Assembly: GCF_030378205.1 (NCBI RefSeq)
Contig: NZ_CP127385.1
Span: 2,954,001 to 3,018,000, forward strand
Direction of reading: 5' to 3'
Source: Bradyrhizobium sp. NP1
GTDB taxonomy: Bacteria > Pseudomonadota > Alphaproteobacteria > Rhizobiales > Xanthobacteraceae
DNA: 64,000 nt
The position numbers were made by a program, and so were the translations under genes. The notes beneath the pieces were generated by a model. That model did no database searches, was not told the origin of the DNA, and saw nothing but the letters and a program-made list of their open reading frames with translations. This document shows positions 8,563 through 16,308 of the stretch, piece by piece (positions within the stretch are counted from its first letter, which is position 1; every line of letters begins with the position of its first letter).

Positions 8563-8596
8563 TTGACAAATCCTGCCGCTGGCATACCAAATGCCA
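8563..8596 (+). promoter_or_regulatory. Acyl-CoA synthetase promoter with operator (site 4)
   Basis: TTGACA (8563-8568) is followed by the operator TGGCATACCAAATGCCA (8580-8596), which covers the expected -10 position. The start codon follows 27 nt later, with GGAGGAAG as ribosome site. Sites 3 and 4 are back to back in the same divergent region, 66 bp apart. Confidence 0.6.
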
Positions 8597-8623
8597 TAAA
8601 ATTGACCAAGGAGGAAGCCCCCT

Positions 8624-10753
8624 ATGTCCAATGCCAAAGATGCGGTCCGCAAAGTTCTCGACCAGGTCAAAGCGGACAAACGCACGAGCCTGACGGCCCC
8701 GGAAGGCAAGCTGGTCTGCGACGCCTACGGAATCCCCGTCCCGAAGGAGGGGGTGGCCAAGTCGGGGGCCGAGGCTGCCAGGATCGCAACCGGCATGGGC
8801 TTCCCGGTCGTGATGAAGATCGTCTCGCCCGATATCCTGCACAAGACCGAGGCCGGCGGCGTCGTGGTCGGCGTCAAGACCGCCGCCGACGTCGAGAAAA
8901 ACTATGACACGATCCTGGCCAACGCCAGGAAATACAAGGCCGACGCCAAGATCGAGGGTGTGCAGGTGCAGCAGATGCTGGCCGGCGGCACCGAGGTCAT
9001 CGTCGGCTCCATCACCGACGGCTCGTTCGGCAAGCTGGTCGCATTCGGGCTCGGCGGCGTGCTCGTCGAAATCCTGAAGGACATCACCTTCCGCCTCGCG
9101 CCCGCGACCAAGGAAGACGCGCTGTCGATGCTCGACGGCATCCAGGCCCATGACATGCTCAAGGGCGTGCGCGGCGGCGATCCCGTCAACCGCGAGGCGC
9201 TGGCCGGAATCATCGTCAAGGTTTCCCAGCTCGTCAGCGATTTCCCCGAAATCGTCGAGCTCGATCTCAACCCCGTGTTCGCCACCAAGAAGGACGCGAT
9301 CGCCGCCGACGTGCGCATTGTCGTCGACTTCGACTACAAGCCGCGGGAAAAGCCGCGCCCGACCGAGGAAATCGTCAAGGCGATGAACCGCATCATGCAG
9401 CCGAAGGCGGTCGCGGTGATCGGCGCCTCCGCCGAGGACGGCAAGATCGGCAATTCCGTGATGAAGAACCTCATCAACGGCGGCTACAAGGGCGAGATCC
9501 TGCCGATCCATCCCAAGGCGTCGGAGATCCTCGGCTACAAGGCCTACAAGAGCGTCAAGGACGTGCCCGGCGTGATCGACGTCGCGGTTTTTGCGATCCC
9601 CGCCAAATTCGTCGCCGCCGCGCTGACCGAATGCGGCGAGAAGAAAATTCCGGGCGCGGTGCTGATTCCCTCCGGCTTCGCCGAAGCGGGTCATCCCGAG
9701 CTGCAGGCCGAAATCGTCGAGGTCGGCAAGAAATACGACGTCCGCCTGATGGGGCCGAACATCTACGGCTTCTACTATACGCCGGCCAACCTCTGCGCCA
9801 CCTTCTGCACCGCCTACGACGTCAAGGGCCACGCGGCGCTGTCATCGCAGTCCGGCGGCATCGGCATGGCGATCATCGGCTTCTCGCGCTCGGCGAAAAT
9901 GGGCGTCTCCGCGATCGTCGGCCTCGGCAACAAGTCCGATATCGACGAGGACGACCTGCTCGCCTTCTTCGAGCAGGACCCCAACACCAACCTGATCGCG
10001 CAGCACTGCGAGGACTTGAAGGACGGCCGCGCCTTTGCGGAAGCCGCCAAGCGCGTCTCCAAGAAGAAGCCGGTGGTGGTCTTGAAGGCGGGCCGCACCT
10101 CGGCCGGCGCCAAGGCCGCGTCCTCGCATACCGGCGCGCTCGCCGGCAACGACAAGATCTATGAGGACGTGTTCAAGCAGTCCGGCGTGATCCGTGCGCG
10201 TTCGCTCCGGCAATTGCTGGAATTCGCCCGCGGCGTGCCGGTGCTGCCGACGCCGAAGGGCGAGAATATCCTCATCATCACCGGCGCGGGCGGCTCGGGC
10301 GTGCTGCTCTCGGACTCCGTGGTCGACAACGGCCTGCAACTGATGGCGATGCCGCCGGATCTCGACGCGGCGTTCCGCAAGTTCATCCCGCCGTTCGGTG
10401 CCGCCGGCAACCCGGTCGACATCACCGGCGGCGAGCCGCCGATCACCTATGTCAACACGGTCAAGCTCGGCCTGTCGGATGAGCGCATCCACGCGCTGAT
10501 CCTCGGCTACTGGCACACCATCGTGACGCCGCCGATGGTGTTCGCGCGCAACATGGTCGAAGTGAAGAAGGAGATGGAGGCCAAGGGCTTCGTGAAGCCG
10601 ATGGTCGCCTCGCTCGCCGGCGACGTCGAGGTCGAGGAGGCCGCCGAATATCTCTATATGCATGGCATCCCCGCCTACGCCTATTCGACCGAGCTTCCGG
10701 TCGAGGTGCTGGGGGCCAAGTACAAGTGGGCGCGCGGCGCGGGCCTGCTCTGA
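8624..10753 (+). CDS. Acetate--CoA ligase-type (ADP-forming) acyl-CoA synthetase, fused subunits
   Basis: A 709-residue fusion with the ATP-grasp (beta-like) part first, about residues 10-240, then a Rossmann CoA-binding part (PKAVAVIGASAEDGKIGNSV, about 260-390) and a succinyl-CoA-ligase-like part (about 400-700) with the probable phospho-histidine in SSHTGALAGN. Family members join an acid to CoA with ATP, giving ADP and phosphate. The usual GPNC element reads GPNIYG here. The operator shared with oxc-frc and oxlT suggests it activates a C1-C2 acid linked to oxalate use, possibly oxalate itself, to prime the Frc/Oxc cycle; that substrate is inference. It is divergent from gntR. Confidence 0.85.
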   Translation: MSNAKDAVRKVLDQVKADKRTSLTAPEGKLVCDAYGIPVPKEGVAKSGAEAARIATGMGFPVVMKIVSPDILHKTEAGGVVVGVKTAADVEKNYDTILANARKYKADAKIEGVQVQQMLAGGTEVIVGSITDGSFGKLVAFGLGGVLVEILKDITFRLAPATKEDALSMLDGIQAHDMLKGVRGGDPVNREALAGIIVKVSQLVSDFPEIVELDLNPVFATKKDAIAADVRIVVDFDYKPREKPRPTEEIVKAMNRIMQPKAVAVIGASAEDGKIGNSVMKNLINGGYKGEILPIHPKASEILGYKAYKSVKDVPGVIDVAVFAIPAKFVAAALTECGEKKIPGAVLIPSGFAEAGHPELQAEIVEVGKKYDVRLMGPNIYGFYYTPANLCATFCTAYDVKGHAALSSQSGGIGMAIIGFSRSAKMGVSAIVGLGNKSDIDEDDLLAFFEQDPNTNLIAQHCEDLKDGRAFAEAAKRVSKKKPVVVLKAGRTSAGAKAASSHTGALAGNDKIYEDVFKQSGVIRARSLRQLLEFARGVPVLPTPKGENILIITGAGGSGVLLSDSVVDNGLQLMAMPPDLDAAFRKFIPPFGAAGNPVDITGGEPPITYVNTVKLGLSDERIHALILGYWHTIVTPPMVFARNMVEVKKEMEAKGFVKPMVASLAGDVEVEEAAEYLYMHGIPAYAYSTELPVEVLGAKYKWARGAGLL

Positions 10754-10800
10754 TCGGACGAAGGCGGGCCTTGTTGATCAAGGCCGTCAGGCATTGAGTT

Positions 10801-10924
10801 CGTCATGCCCGGCGTTGTGCCGGGCATCCACGTCTTGCTTCGTTTGGAGATAAGACGTGGATGGCCGGGACATAGGCGAGCGGAAGCGACGCCGTCCTTC
10901 GGACGGCTAAGCCCGGGCATGACG
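10801..10924. repeat. 124-bp palindromic intergenic element
   Basis: Perfect 12-bp terminal inverted repeats (10801-10812 and 10913-10924) enclose three hairpins: a 9-bp stem at 10805-10827, an 11-bp stem pairing 10826-10836 with 10852-10862, and a 7-bp stem at 10891-10907. It contains no gene. The form resembles dispersed palindromic elements I recall from Bradyrhizobium intergenic regions, beginning with the same CGTCATGCCCGG end. It lies between the synthetase and the IclR gene. Confidence 0.75.
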
Positions 10925-10981
10925 GAATAGTGCGCCAAGTGCCATCCACCGTCTGACTTGAACCAATGAAGGCAGGTCGCG

Positions 10982-11830
10982 ATGATGCGGAATGGAATCC
11001 GGCGGAACGGGCCCGAGCCGAAGTCCAGCCCCGAGCGCGCCGCGGAGGGCCGGGACGGCGGCGTCCAGTCGGTCGATCGCGCGCTTTCCATCATTGAAGT
11101 CCTGGCCGAAGACGATGAAGGCTACCGGCTGACCGACCTTGCGGTTCGCACCGGCCTGTCGCCCTCCACCGTGCATCGCCTGCTGACGACGCTGGAAAAG
11201 CGCCGTTTCGTGCAGTTCGACCGCACCTGCTCAAGATGGCACATCGGCGCGCAGAGCTTTGCGGTCGGCGCGACCTTCACGCGGCGCCGCAACTTCGTGG
11301 CGCAGGCGATGCCTTATTTGCGCAAGCTGCGCGACCAGACCCGCGAGACCGCCAATCTCGCCGTCGTCGACGACCAGTCGATCATCGTGCTGACGCGCAT
11401 CGAAAGCCGCGAGATCATGCGCTCGCTGACCAAGGTCGGCGGCCGCGTGGCGATGGTGGCCTCCGGCGTCGGCAAGGCCGTGCTCGCGACCTATGGTGAC
11501 GACGATGTCAACGCCATCATCCGTCGCCAGGGCATGCCGCGGCTCACGGAAAAATCGATCGTGCGGCCGAGCGCGCTGTTTGCCGAGCTCGCAACCGTCC
11601 GTCGGCAGGGTTATGCCGTCGATGACGAGGAGGCGCGGATGGGCCTACGCTGCGTCGCCGCCGTCGTCTACAATGACTGCGGCGAGCCGCTCGCCGCGAT
11701 CTCCGTCTCCGGGATGACGAGCCGCATCACCGACGAGCGGCTACCGACGCTCGGCAAGACGGTCGCCGAGGTGGCGGCCGAGCTGACGCTTGCGCTCGGC
11801 GGCGTGATGCCCGGGGCGAAGCCTGCCTGA
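10982..11830 (+). CDS. IclR-family transcriptional regulator
   Basis: A 282-residue regulator with a basic N-terminal extension, a winged helix at about residues 30-85 (SVDRALSIIEVLAEDDEG, then GLSPSTVHRLLTTLEKR) and a C-terminal effector domain with the typical GKAVLATY and DDEEARMGLRCVAAVV segments. Some close relatives regulate glyoxylate or aromatic-acid pathways, and gcl-hyi-glxR begins 4.5 kb downstream, but nothing in the sequence links the two directly. ATG ATG at 10982/10985 are equivalent starts. Confidence 0.9.
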   Translation: MMRNGIRRNGPEPKSSPERAAEGRDGGVQSVDRALSIIEVLAEDDEGYRLTDLAVRTGLSPSTVHRLLTTLEKRRFVQFDRTCSRWHIGAQSFAVGATFTRRRNFVAQAMPYLRKLRDQTRETANLAVVDDQSIIVLTRIESREIMRSLTKVGGRVAMVASGVGKAVLATYGDDDVNAIIRRQGMPRLTEKSIVRPSALFAELATVRRQGYAVDDEEARMGLRCVAAVVYNDCGEPLAAISVSGMTSRITDERLPTLGKTVAEVAAELTLALGGVMPGAKPA

Positions 11831-11982
11831 GCGTGCGAAGTCCTGGCCCTGAAGTTGTCTGGTTGTCAGGATATACCGGAAATGGGCTAACCCCGCCAGA
11901 TCGACACGATTGACGGGACGGACGTAGCCTGCCTCTTCCGCTGGCGCCATCAGACGCTATGATGCGCTTCGGAGGGGCAGGC

Positions 11983-13011
11983 ATGAAGCGCTGCGAGTTC
12001 ATTTGTGTTCTCGGCGGCAGGGTCGCGGGATTTTGGCCCCGCCGCCGCTCCATCATCGTCGCGATGGCGGCATTGGTACTGCTGCCAATCGAGGTCAGCG
12101 AAGCCGGCTGGCTGTCGGATGTCTTCAAAGGCTCGTCAACACACGCCAAATCGCCCAAACGCGTCGCCTCGCCAAAGCGCGTCGCTTCGGCAAAGCGCGT
12201 CGCCTCGGCAAGAGCGGCCAGGCGTGCCGCCCCGCCAAAGCCCCACGCCGTCCGGCTTGCCGCGCTGGGGCCAGCCGCCATGATCCCTTCCGATTCGAGG
12301 CCTGACGCAGCAACGTGCAATCCCGCGAAATTCCGGATCGTTCTGGACGTGGGACATACAGCCGAATCAGAAGGCGCGATCAGCGCGCGTAATGTCGCCG
12401 AGTTCTCCTTCAATCTGCGCCTTGCACGGCAGATCGCGGAGAAGCTGAAGGCCGAAGGCTTTGCGGAAACCAGGTTGCTCGTGACCGAGGGCAAGGCCAG
12501 GCCCAGCCTCTTCAAACGTGTCGCCGCCGCCAACGATCTGCACGCCGATCTCCTGCTGTCGATCCACCATGACTCCGTGCCCGACAAAATGCTCGAGAAC
12601 TGGGAGTTCGAGGGCAAAAAAAGCCATTTCAGCGACCGCTTCAGCGGCTACTCCGTCTTCGTCTCCCGCAACAATCCGGACTTCAAGACCAGCCTGTCGT
12701 TCGCCGAACTGGTCGGCAGGGAGATGAAGGCCGAGGGGCTGCATTATGCCGAGCAATATACCCAGGCGATCATGGGGCATTATCAGCACCCGCTGCTGAA
12801 CAAGGAAACCGGCGTCTACAGCTACGATGAGCTCGTCGTGCTGAGAAAGGCCCGGATGCCTGCCGTCCTGCTGGAGGCGGGCTCGATCATCAACCGGGAC
12901 GAAGAGCTCAAGATGGACTCGCCCGAACGGCGGAACATCATCAGCAGCAGTGTCACGGCCGCCGTGAAGGAATTCTGTGAGCCGCGATGGGCCATTCTCG
13001 GTCCGCTCTGA
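11983..13011 (+). CDS. Exported N-acetylmuramoyl-L-alanine amidase (Amidase_3)
   Basis: A 342-residue protein with a long hydrophobic export segment (SIIVAMAALVLLPIEV), a basic low-complexity linker of SPKRVA/SAKRVA repeats, and an Amidase_3 zinc hydrolase domain from about residue 110. The zinc ligands are recognisable: His in VLDVGHTAES, a glutamate in the next helix, and His in LLLSIHHDS; the catalytic Glu is in AVLLEAGSIIN. It should cleave the lactyl bond between MurNAc and the peptide stem in the periplasm. I start at 11983 because GGAGGGGCAGGC precedes that ATG; the earlier in-frame ATG at 11959 lacks a ribosome site. Confidence 0.9.
   Translation: MKRCEFICVLGGRVAGFWPRRRSIIVAMAALVLLPIEVSEAGWLSDVFKGSSTHAKSPKRVASPKRVASAKRVASARAARRAAPPKPHAVRLAALGPAAMIPSDSRPDAATCNPAKFRIVLDVGHTAESEGAISARNVAEFSFNLRLARQIAEKLKAEGFAETRLLVTEGKARPSLFKRVAAANDLHADLLLSIHHDSVPDKMLENWEFEGKKSHFSDRFSGYSVFVSRNNPDFKTSLSFAELVGREMKAEGLHYAEQYTQAIMGHYQHPLLNKETGVYSYDELVVLRKARMPAVLLEAGSIINRDEELKMDSPERRNIISSSVTAAVKEFCEPRWAILGPL
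12151..12222 (+). repeat. 18-bp coding tandem repeat in the amidase linker
   Basis: Three near-identical 18-bp units (12151-12168, 12169-12186, 12187-12204) plus a degenerate fourth encode SPKRVA, SPKRVA, SAKRVA and SARAAR. The result is a strongly basic spacer between the membrane segment and the catalytic domain. Copy number may vary between strains. Confidence 0.85.
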
Positions 13012-13048
13012 TGCCCTAAGGCATGATCCGGACACGCGAAGCGCCGCG

Positions 13049-14215
13049 TTAGCGCTTCTTGATCTCGTCGAATTTGGAAAGCGCTTGTTCAAATTTCGCA
13101 TTGAACAGCCACATCGCATCGAGAATTTCGCGGAAGGTCGCGGATGTTCTTGCCCTGTCGGCCTGTCCAAAGGCGAAGATGCTGTTGTTTCGCAGATATC
13201 CCATGACCGTGGGGTCGGAAATTCGGTAGTTGACGAGGTTGCCTGACCTGAGTGCGGACCTGGTCGGCGTGGGGATGATCTGGATGAGTTCAAAGAACTT
13301 CATTTGATCGATCGGATTCGGCAGCGTTTTCACGATCGCCGGCACCTGCGGGAAAATATCCGCGTGTGCGTTCATGAGGGCGTCTCGCACGGCGGTCCAG
13401 TGATTGAGCCGATGATCCAGATTGCCGATCCGCGCCTCCTCCTTGTCATCGCGAAGGCCCAGGGCGGGATCAAAGGCTGCGATGGTCTTTCTTATCGCTG
13501 CCCACTTGGTTCGGCCATTTTGATCTTCGGACGGACCCGTTTGCAGGCTTCCCTTGTATTTGTTCGAGCGCCCATTCCCCGCGTTTTGATTGCCGTTCGT
13601 CTCGGCATAGAAGAGCCCCAGGGTGATGCGGCCTGCCGCCTCGGCATTCGCCGGATCAAGGCCCCTGGCTCGCGCAATGGCGGTTCCCAAATCGACAACG
13701 TCCTTGAATGGCGTCTCTGATTTTTGCGCGCTCGCGGGCGGCGCCTCCATGATGTCGAAAAGTTTCCTGTACTCGTCGAGCAGCGGCTCATTGTCGGCGT
13801 CGAAATACGCCGGCGGGATTCCGAACTTGTTTGGCCGTCCGATTTTGGAGGGGAGGGCGTCGGTGAGGTCCTTGTAGGCGCTCATCATGGCGACGCGCGC
13901 GAGGTAGAGTGCCTGTCCCGGCAGGTTCGGGAGCTGTTGACCGGAATTGATCTGTGCCCGGCGCTGGCTCAGGACCGACTCGAAGTTTTTCAGTGCATTG
14001 TTGTACGCATTGAGTGCGTCCGATTGCCTGGTCGTGAGTGCGGCCGGCTCGCCCATTGCCGGGGACATGAAGCCGAGATTGCCGATGGCGGCCGGCGGCA
14101 CCAGCAACGCGGTCGTGTTGATGATCGCATCGATGGCGACCAAAGCCGGCGGTGTGAGGACAAGCCCGAGAGCAAGGGCTGCCGTCGGCGCAGCGTTAGA
14201 TTTCCTTATCGCCAT
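13049..14215 (-). CDS. Exported protein of unknown function
   Basis: A 388-residue protein with an N-terminal hydrophobic segment (AALALGLVLTPPALVAIDAI), probably exported. I do not recognise the family. A helical region (TTRQSDALNAYNNALKNFES) precedes a central stretch, ITLGLFYAETNGNQNAGNG, followed by NKYKGSLQTGPSEDQNG, which has the feel of a lysozyme or lytic transglycosylase core (Glu in YAET, then a Gly/Ser/Gln segment); that is a guess. It is convergent with the peptidoglycan amidase. The hairpin 13038-13058 overlaps its stop codon and may end transcription. Codon use matches the neighbours. Confidence 0.7.
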   Translation of the reverse strand: MAIRKSNAAPTAALALGLVLTPPALVAIDAIINTTALLVPPAAIGNLGFMSPAMGEPAALTTRQSDALNAYNNALKNFESVLSQRRAQINSGQQLPNLPGQALYLARVAMMSAYKDLTDALPSKIGRPNKFGIPPAYFDADNEPLLDEYRKLFDIMEAPPASAQKSETPFKDVVDLGTAIARARGLDPANAEAAGRITLGLFYAETNGNQNAGNGRSNKYKGSLQTGPSEDQNGRTKWAAIRKTIAAFDPALGLRDDKEEARIGNLDHRLNHWTAVRDALMNAHADIFPQVPAIVKTLPNPIDQMKFFELIQIIPTPTRSALRSGNLVNYRISDPTVMGYLRNNSIFAFGQADRARTSATFREILDAMWLFNAKFEQALSKFDEIKKR

Positions 14216-14516
14216 GGCGGTTTCTCAATGCCTGGGTTTCGCCTGATACGACTCATTGGATCGTAAACGACGAACGCGCCGGTTGGCGAGGCGAAGTCAA
14301 TCCAGATTGCGCCAAGACGCATACCAGACCTGGTCCCCGTCATAGGTGGTCGCACTCAACGGTGATTGCGGCCATGGAACTTGAAGGGGTAGTGTTTGAG
14401 GAAATTTTAAACCGGGGGGCGAGCGAGTATGTGGGGTTGGCTGCTATGGTCACAGGCGCGGCTCCTCAGTACTCGCAACTGCTGCGATGCCCACCCGCGT
14501 ATCGAGCAGGGAAACA
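14216..14516. other. Intergenic region, no gene seen
   Basis: About 300 bp between two divergently transcribed genes, so it should hold both promoters. It is slightly less GC-rich than the genes, with AAATTTTAAACC near 14404. I see no convincing promoter pair or repeat. Confidence 0.5.
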
Positions 14517-15473
14517 ATGCGCGCACTGCACATATTCGGTAGTTCGTTAGTGCTTCTTGTTATTTGCTGGGTTGCCGTCGCCCGTTCCGGCGAGCAAGCC
14601 TTGCAAGCGGGGCAGACGTTCCGCGACTGTTCAGAATGTCCGGAAATGGTCGTGATTCCAGCAGGGCGCTTCCTGATGGGTTCATCGGACCAAGATATCC
14701 AGCGCGACGTCGCGGCGGCCGTGCCAATTGGCGAAGCCAAATACGCAAAAACGGTCATGGCGTTCGAGCTTCCCCAGCATCAAGTAGATATCTCGAAGTC
14801 CTTCGCCGTTGGAAGGCACCTCGTGACGCGGGGCGAGTTCTCCGCGTTCGTGGACGAGACAGGATATTCAGCCGACGGAGGCTGCGCGCTTTGGATAGAC
14901 CATAGATACCTCAGGCGTCCCGAGGCTGGATGGCGGAATCCCGGCTTTAATCAAACGGATCGTGATCCAGTGGTGTGCGTAAGCTGGCGCGATGCAAAAG
15001 CTTACATCGCATGGTTGAATGGTAAGATCCGTAGCCAGACAGCAGTTGAGGGTAATGGCCCGTATCGCCTTCCGAGCGAGGCTGAGTGGGAATATGCGGC
15101 GCGCGCGGGTACTCAGACGGCGCGGTGGTGGGGAGATGCCATCGGCTCGGGCAACGCCAATTGCGACGGATGCGATAGTCGTTGGGACAAAAAGCAGACG
15201 TCGCCAGTCGGGAGCTTCGGGATCAATCCGTTCGGTCTGGCAGACGTGCTTGGTAACGCATGGGAGTGGACGGAGGACTGCTGGAACGAAACCTATATGG
15301 AAGCGCCTCAGAACGGCAGTGCCTGGACAACCGGCGCTTGCGACTTCCGCGTGATGCGAGGAGGCAGTTGGAATAATCGTCCTTGGGTTTTACGATCTTC
15401 TGAACGTACCAATGAGAGGGCAGACGATCGAACCAATTACATCGGGTTCCGCGTCGTCAGAACAATTCCGTGA
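14517..15473 (+). CDS. SUMF1/FGE-sulfatase-domain protein, exported
   Basis: A 318-residue protein with an N-terminal signal sequence (IFGSSLVLLVICWVAVA) and a SUMF1-type domain: PEMVVIPAGRFLMGS, then RLPSEAEWEYAARAGT, GNAWEWTEDCWN and RVMRGGSWNN ending in NYIGFRVV. True formylglycine-generating enzymes carry a catalytic cysteine pair near the C-terminal RGGSW region. Here the residues after RGGSWNN contain no cysteine, so sulfatase-activating activity is unlikely and a binding or other role is more plausible. The start at 14517 follows CAGGGAA; the upstream ATG at 14487 has no ribosome site. Confidence 0.85.
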   Translation: MRALHIFGSSLVLLVICWVAVARSGEQALQAGQTFRDCSECPEMVVIPAGRFLMGSSDQDIQRDVAAAVPIGEAKYAKTVMAFELPQHQVDISKSFAVGRHLVTRGEFSAFVDETGYSADGGCALWIDHRYLRRPEAGWRNPGFNQTDRDPVVCVSWRDAKAYIAWLNGKIRSQTAVEGNGPYRLPSEAEWEYAARAGTQTARWWGDAIGSGNANCDGCDSRWDKKQTSPVGSFGINPFGLADVLGNAWEWTEDCWNETYMEAPQNGSAWTTGACDFRVMRGGSWNNRPWVLRSSERTNERADDRTNYIGFRVVRTIP

Positions 15474-16308
15474 AACTGAGAGTGCCGCGCAATCGGATCG
15501 TGACACGCGTGCCAAGGCGCGGTTGCGCGACTGAATTTCCGTTCGCGGCCGGTTTTGGCTTTGCCTGATCGCGTGCGCGTAAAAGCCAATTTCGTGAGGC
15601 GGTTCAACGTGATTTGGGTCGTCCAGTCCTTTGCCAAAAAATAATCCGCTTGTTGCGTCGGGCAAATCAGTGGCTTCAATTCCCGCGTCCCGCCTCCGAT
15701 AGGAGGGGCGTATCGCGATCGTCACGGACGTAGGAAGCGGGATGCGATGGACGCTTTGGCATCAACTGACGAGTGATGCTGACGCGGACGGCGAAGTCGT
15801 GTGGTCCTGGCATCCCGACGCTGATGCCAAGTTCGCGAGAGGCAAGCTCTCGCGGGCGACGGTGGCAAGAAAGCCCGGTCACCGGGGAGAGCACGAAGGA
15901 AACCGTTAAAACCATTGCGCAGGGAAGGCCGGATGTTGCGGCCAAGCCTGTGGTGACGAACTCGTGTGCTTTCATTCTTTGCGCACGAGGCTGCGGGTGC
16001 GGTCAAGCGCCCGGCTTTCCCTGCGCCCTCCATCTTCCGGGGCGAAACCGTTGGCATGACCCGGACGCGATCAGCGCCGCGGGAACAGAACGCGCGTGTG
16101 ACCGCGGGAAGCCCGCGCATTCGTATGCGTGCGCGGGTCATGGCGGCCGGCGGGCGCATCGTTTCATCGCGTCGCCAGCACAACCATCTGATTTGGCGCG
16201 TTTTTTCGCAACGCGTTCCGTATCGCGAGAAACAAACTCAATCGCGTTGAGATCGTTGGCGGCTGCCGTGATCATCACGCAGGCCAACCAACATCAGCGA
16301 GGCATGAC
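15474..16308. other. Gene-free stretch upstream of gcl, containing a repeat-like segment
   Basis: I find no convincing gene in these 835 bp. Several overlapping frames are open on both strands, but none has a ribosome site with family-like sequence. The segment 15703-16190 looks like a dispersed repeat (separate entry). The last 110 bp before gcl should hold its promoter, but no clear -35/-10 pair stands out. Confidence 0.5.
15703..16190. repeat. Probable dispersed intergenic repeat
   Basis: The phrase order (GTGGTCCTGGCATCCCGACG, then CACCGGGGAGAGCACGAAGG, then AACCATTGCGCAGGGAAGGC, then CCCGGCTTTCCCTGCGCCCT) is familiar to me from many Bradyrhizobium intergenic regions. It is often annotated with spurious short hypothetical genes. 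No duplicate occurs in this window, so the assignment rests on memory and needs a genome-wide comparison. Confidence 0.45.

Noticed and set aside
12151..12222. CRISPR-like repetition
   Set aside because: Units are directly adjacent without spacers and in phase with the amidase coding frame, so this is a coding tandem repeat.
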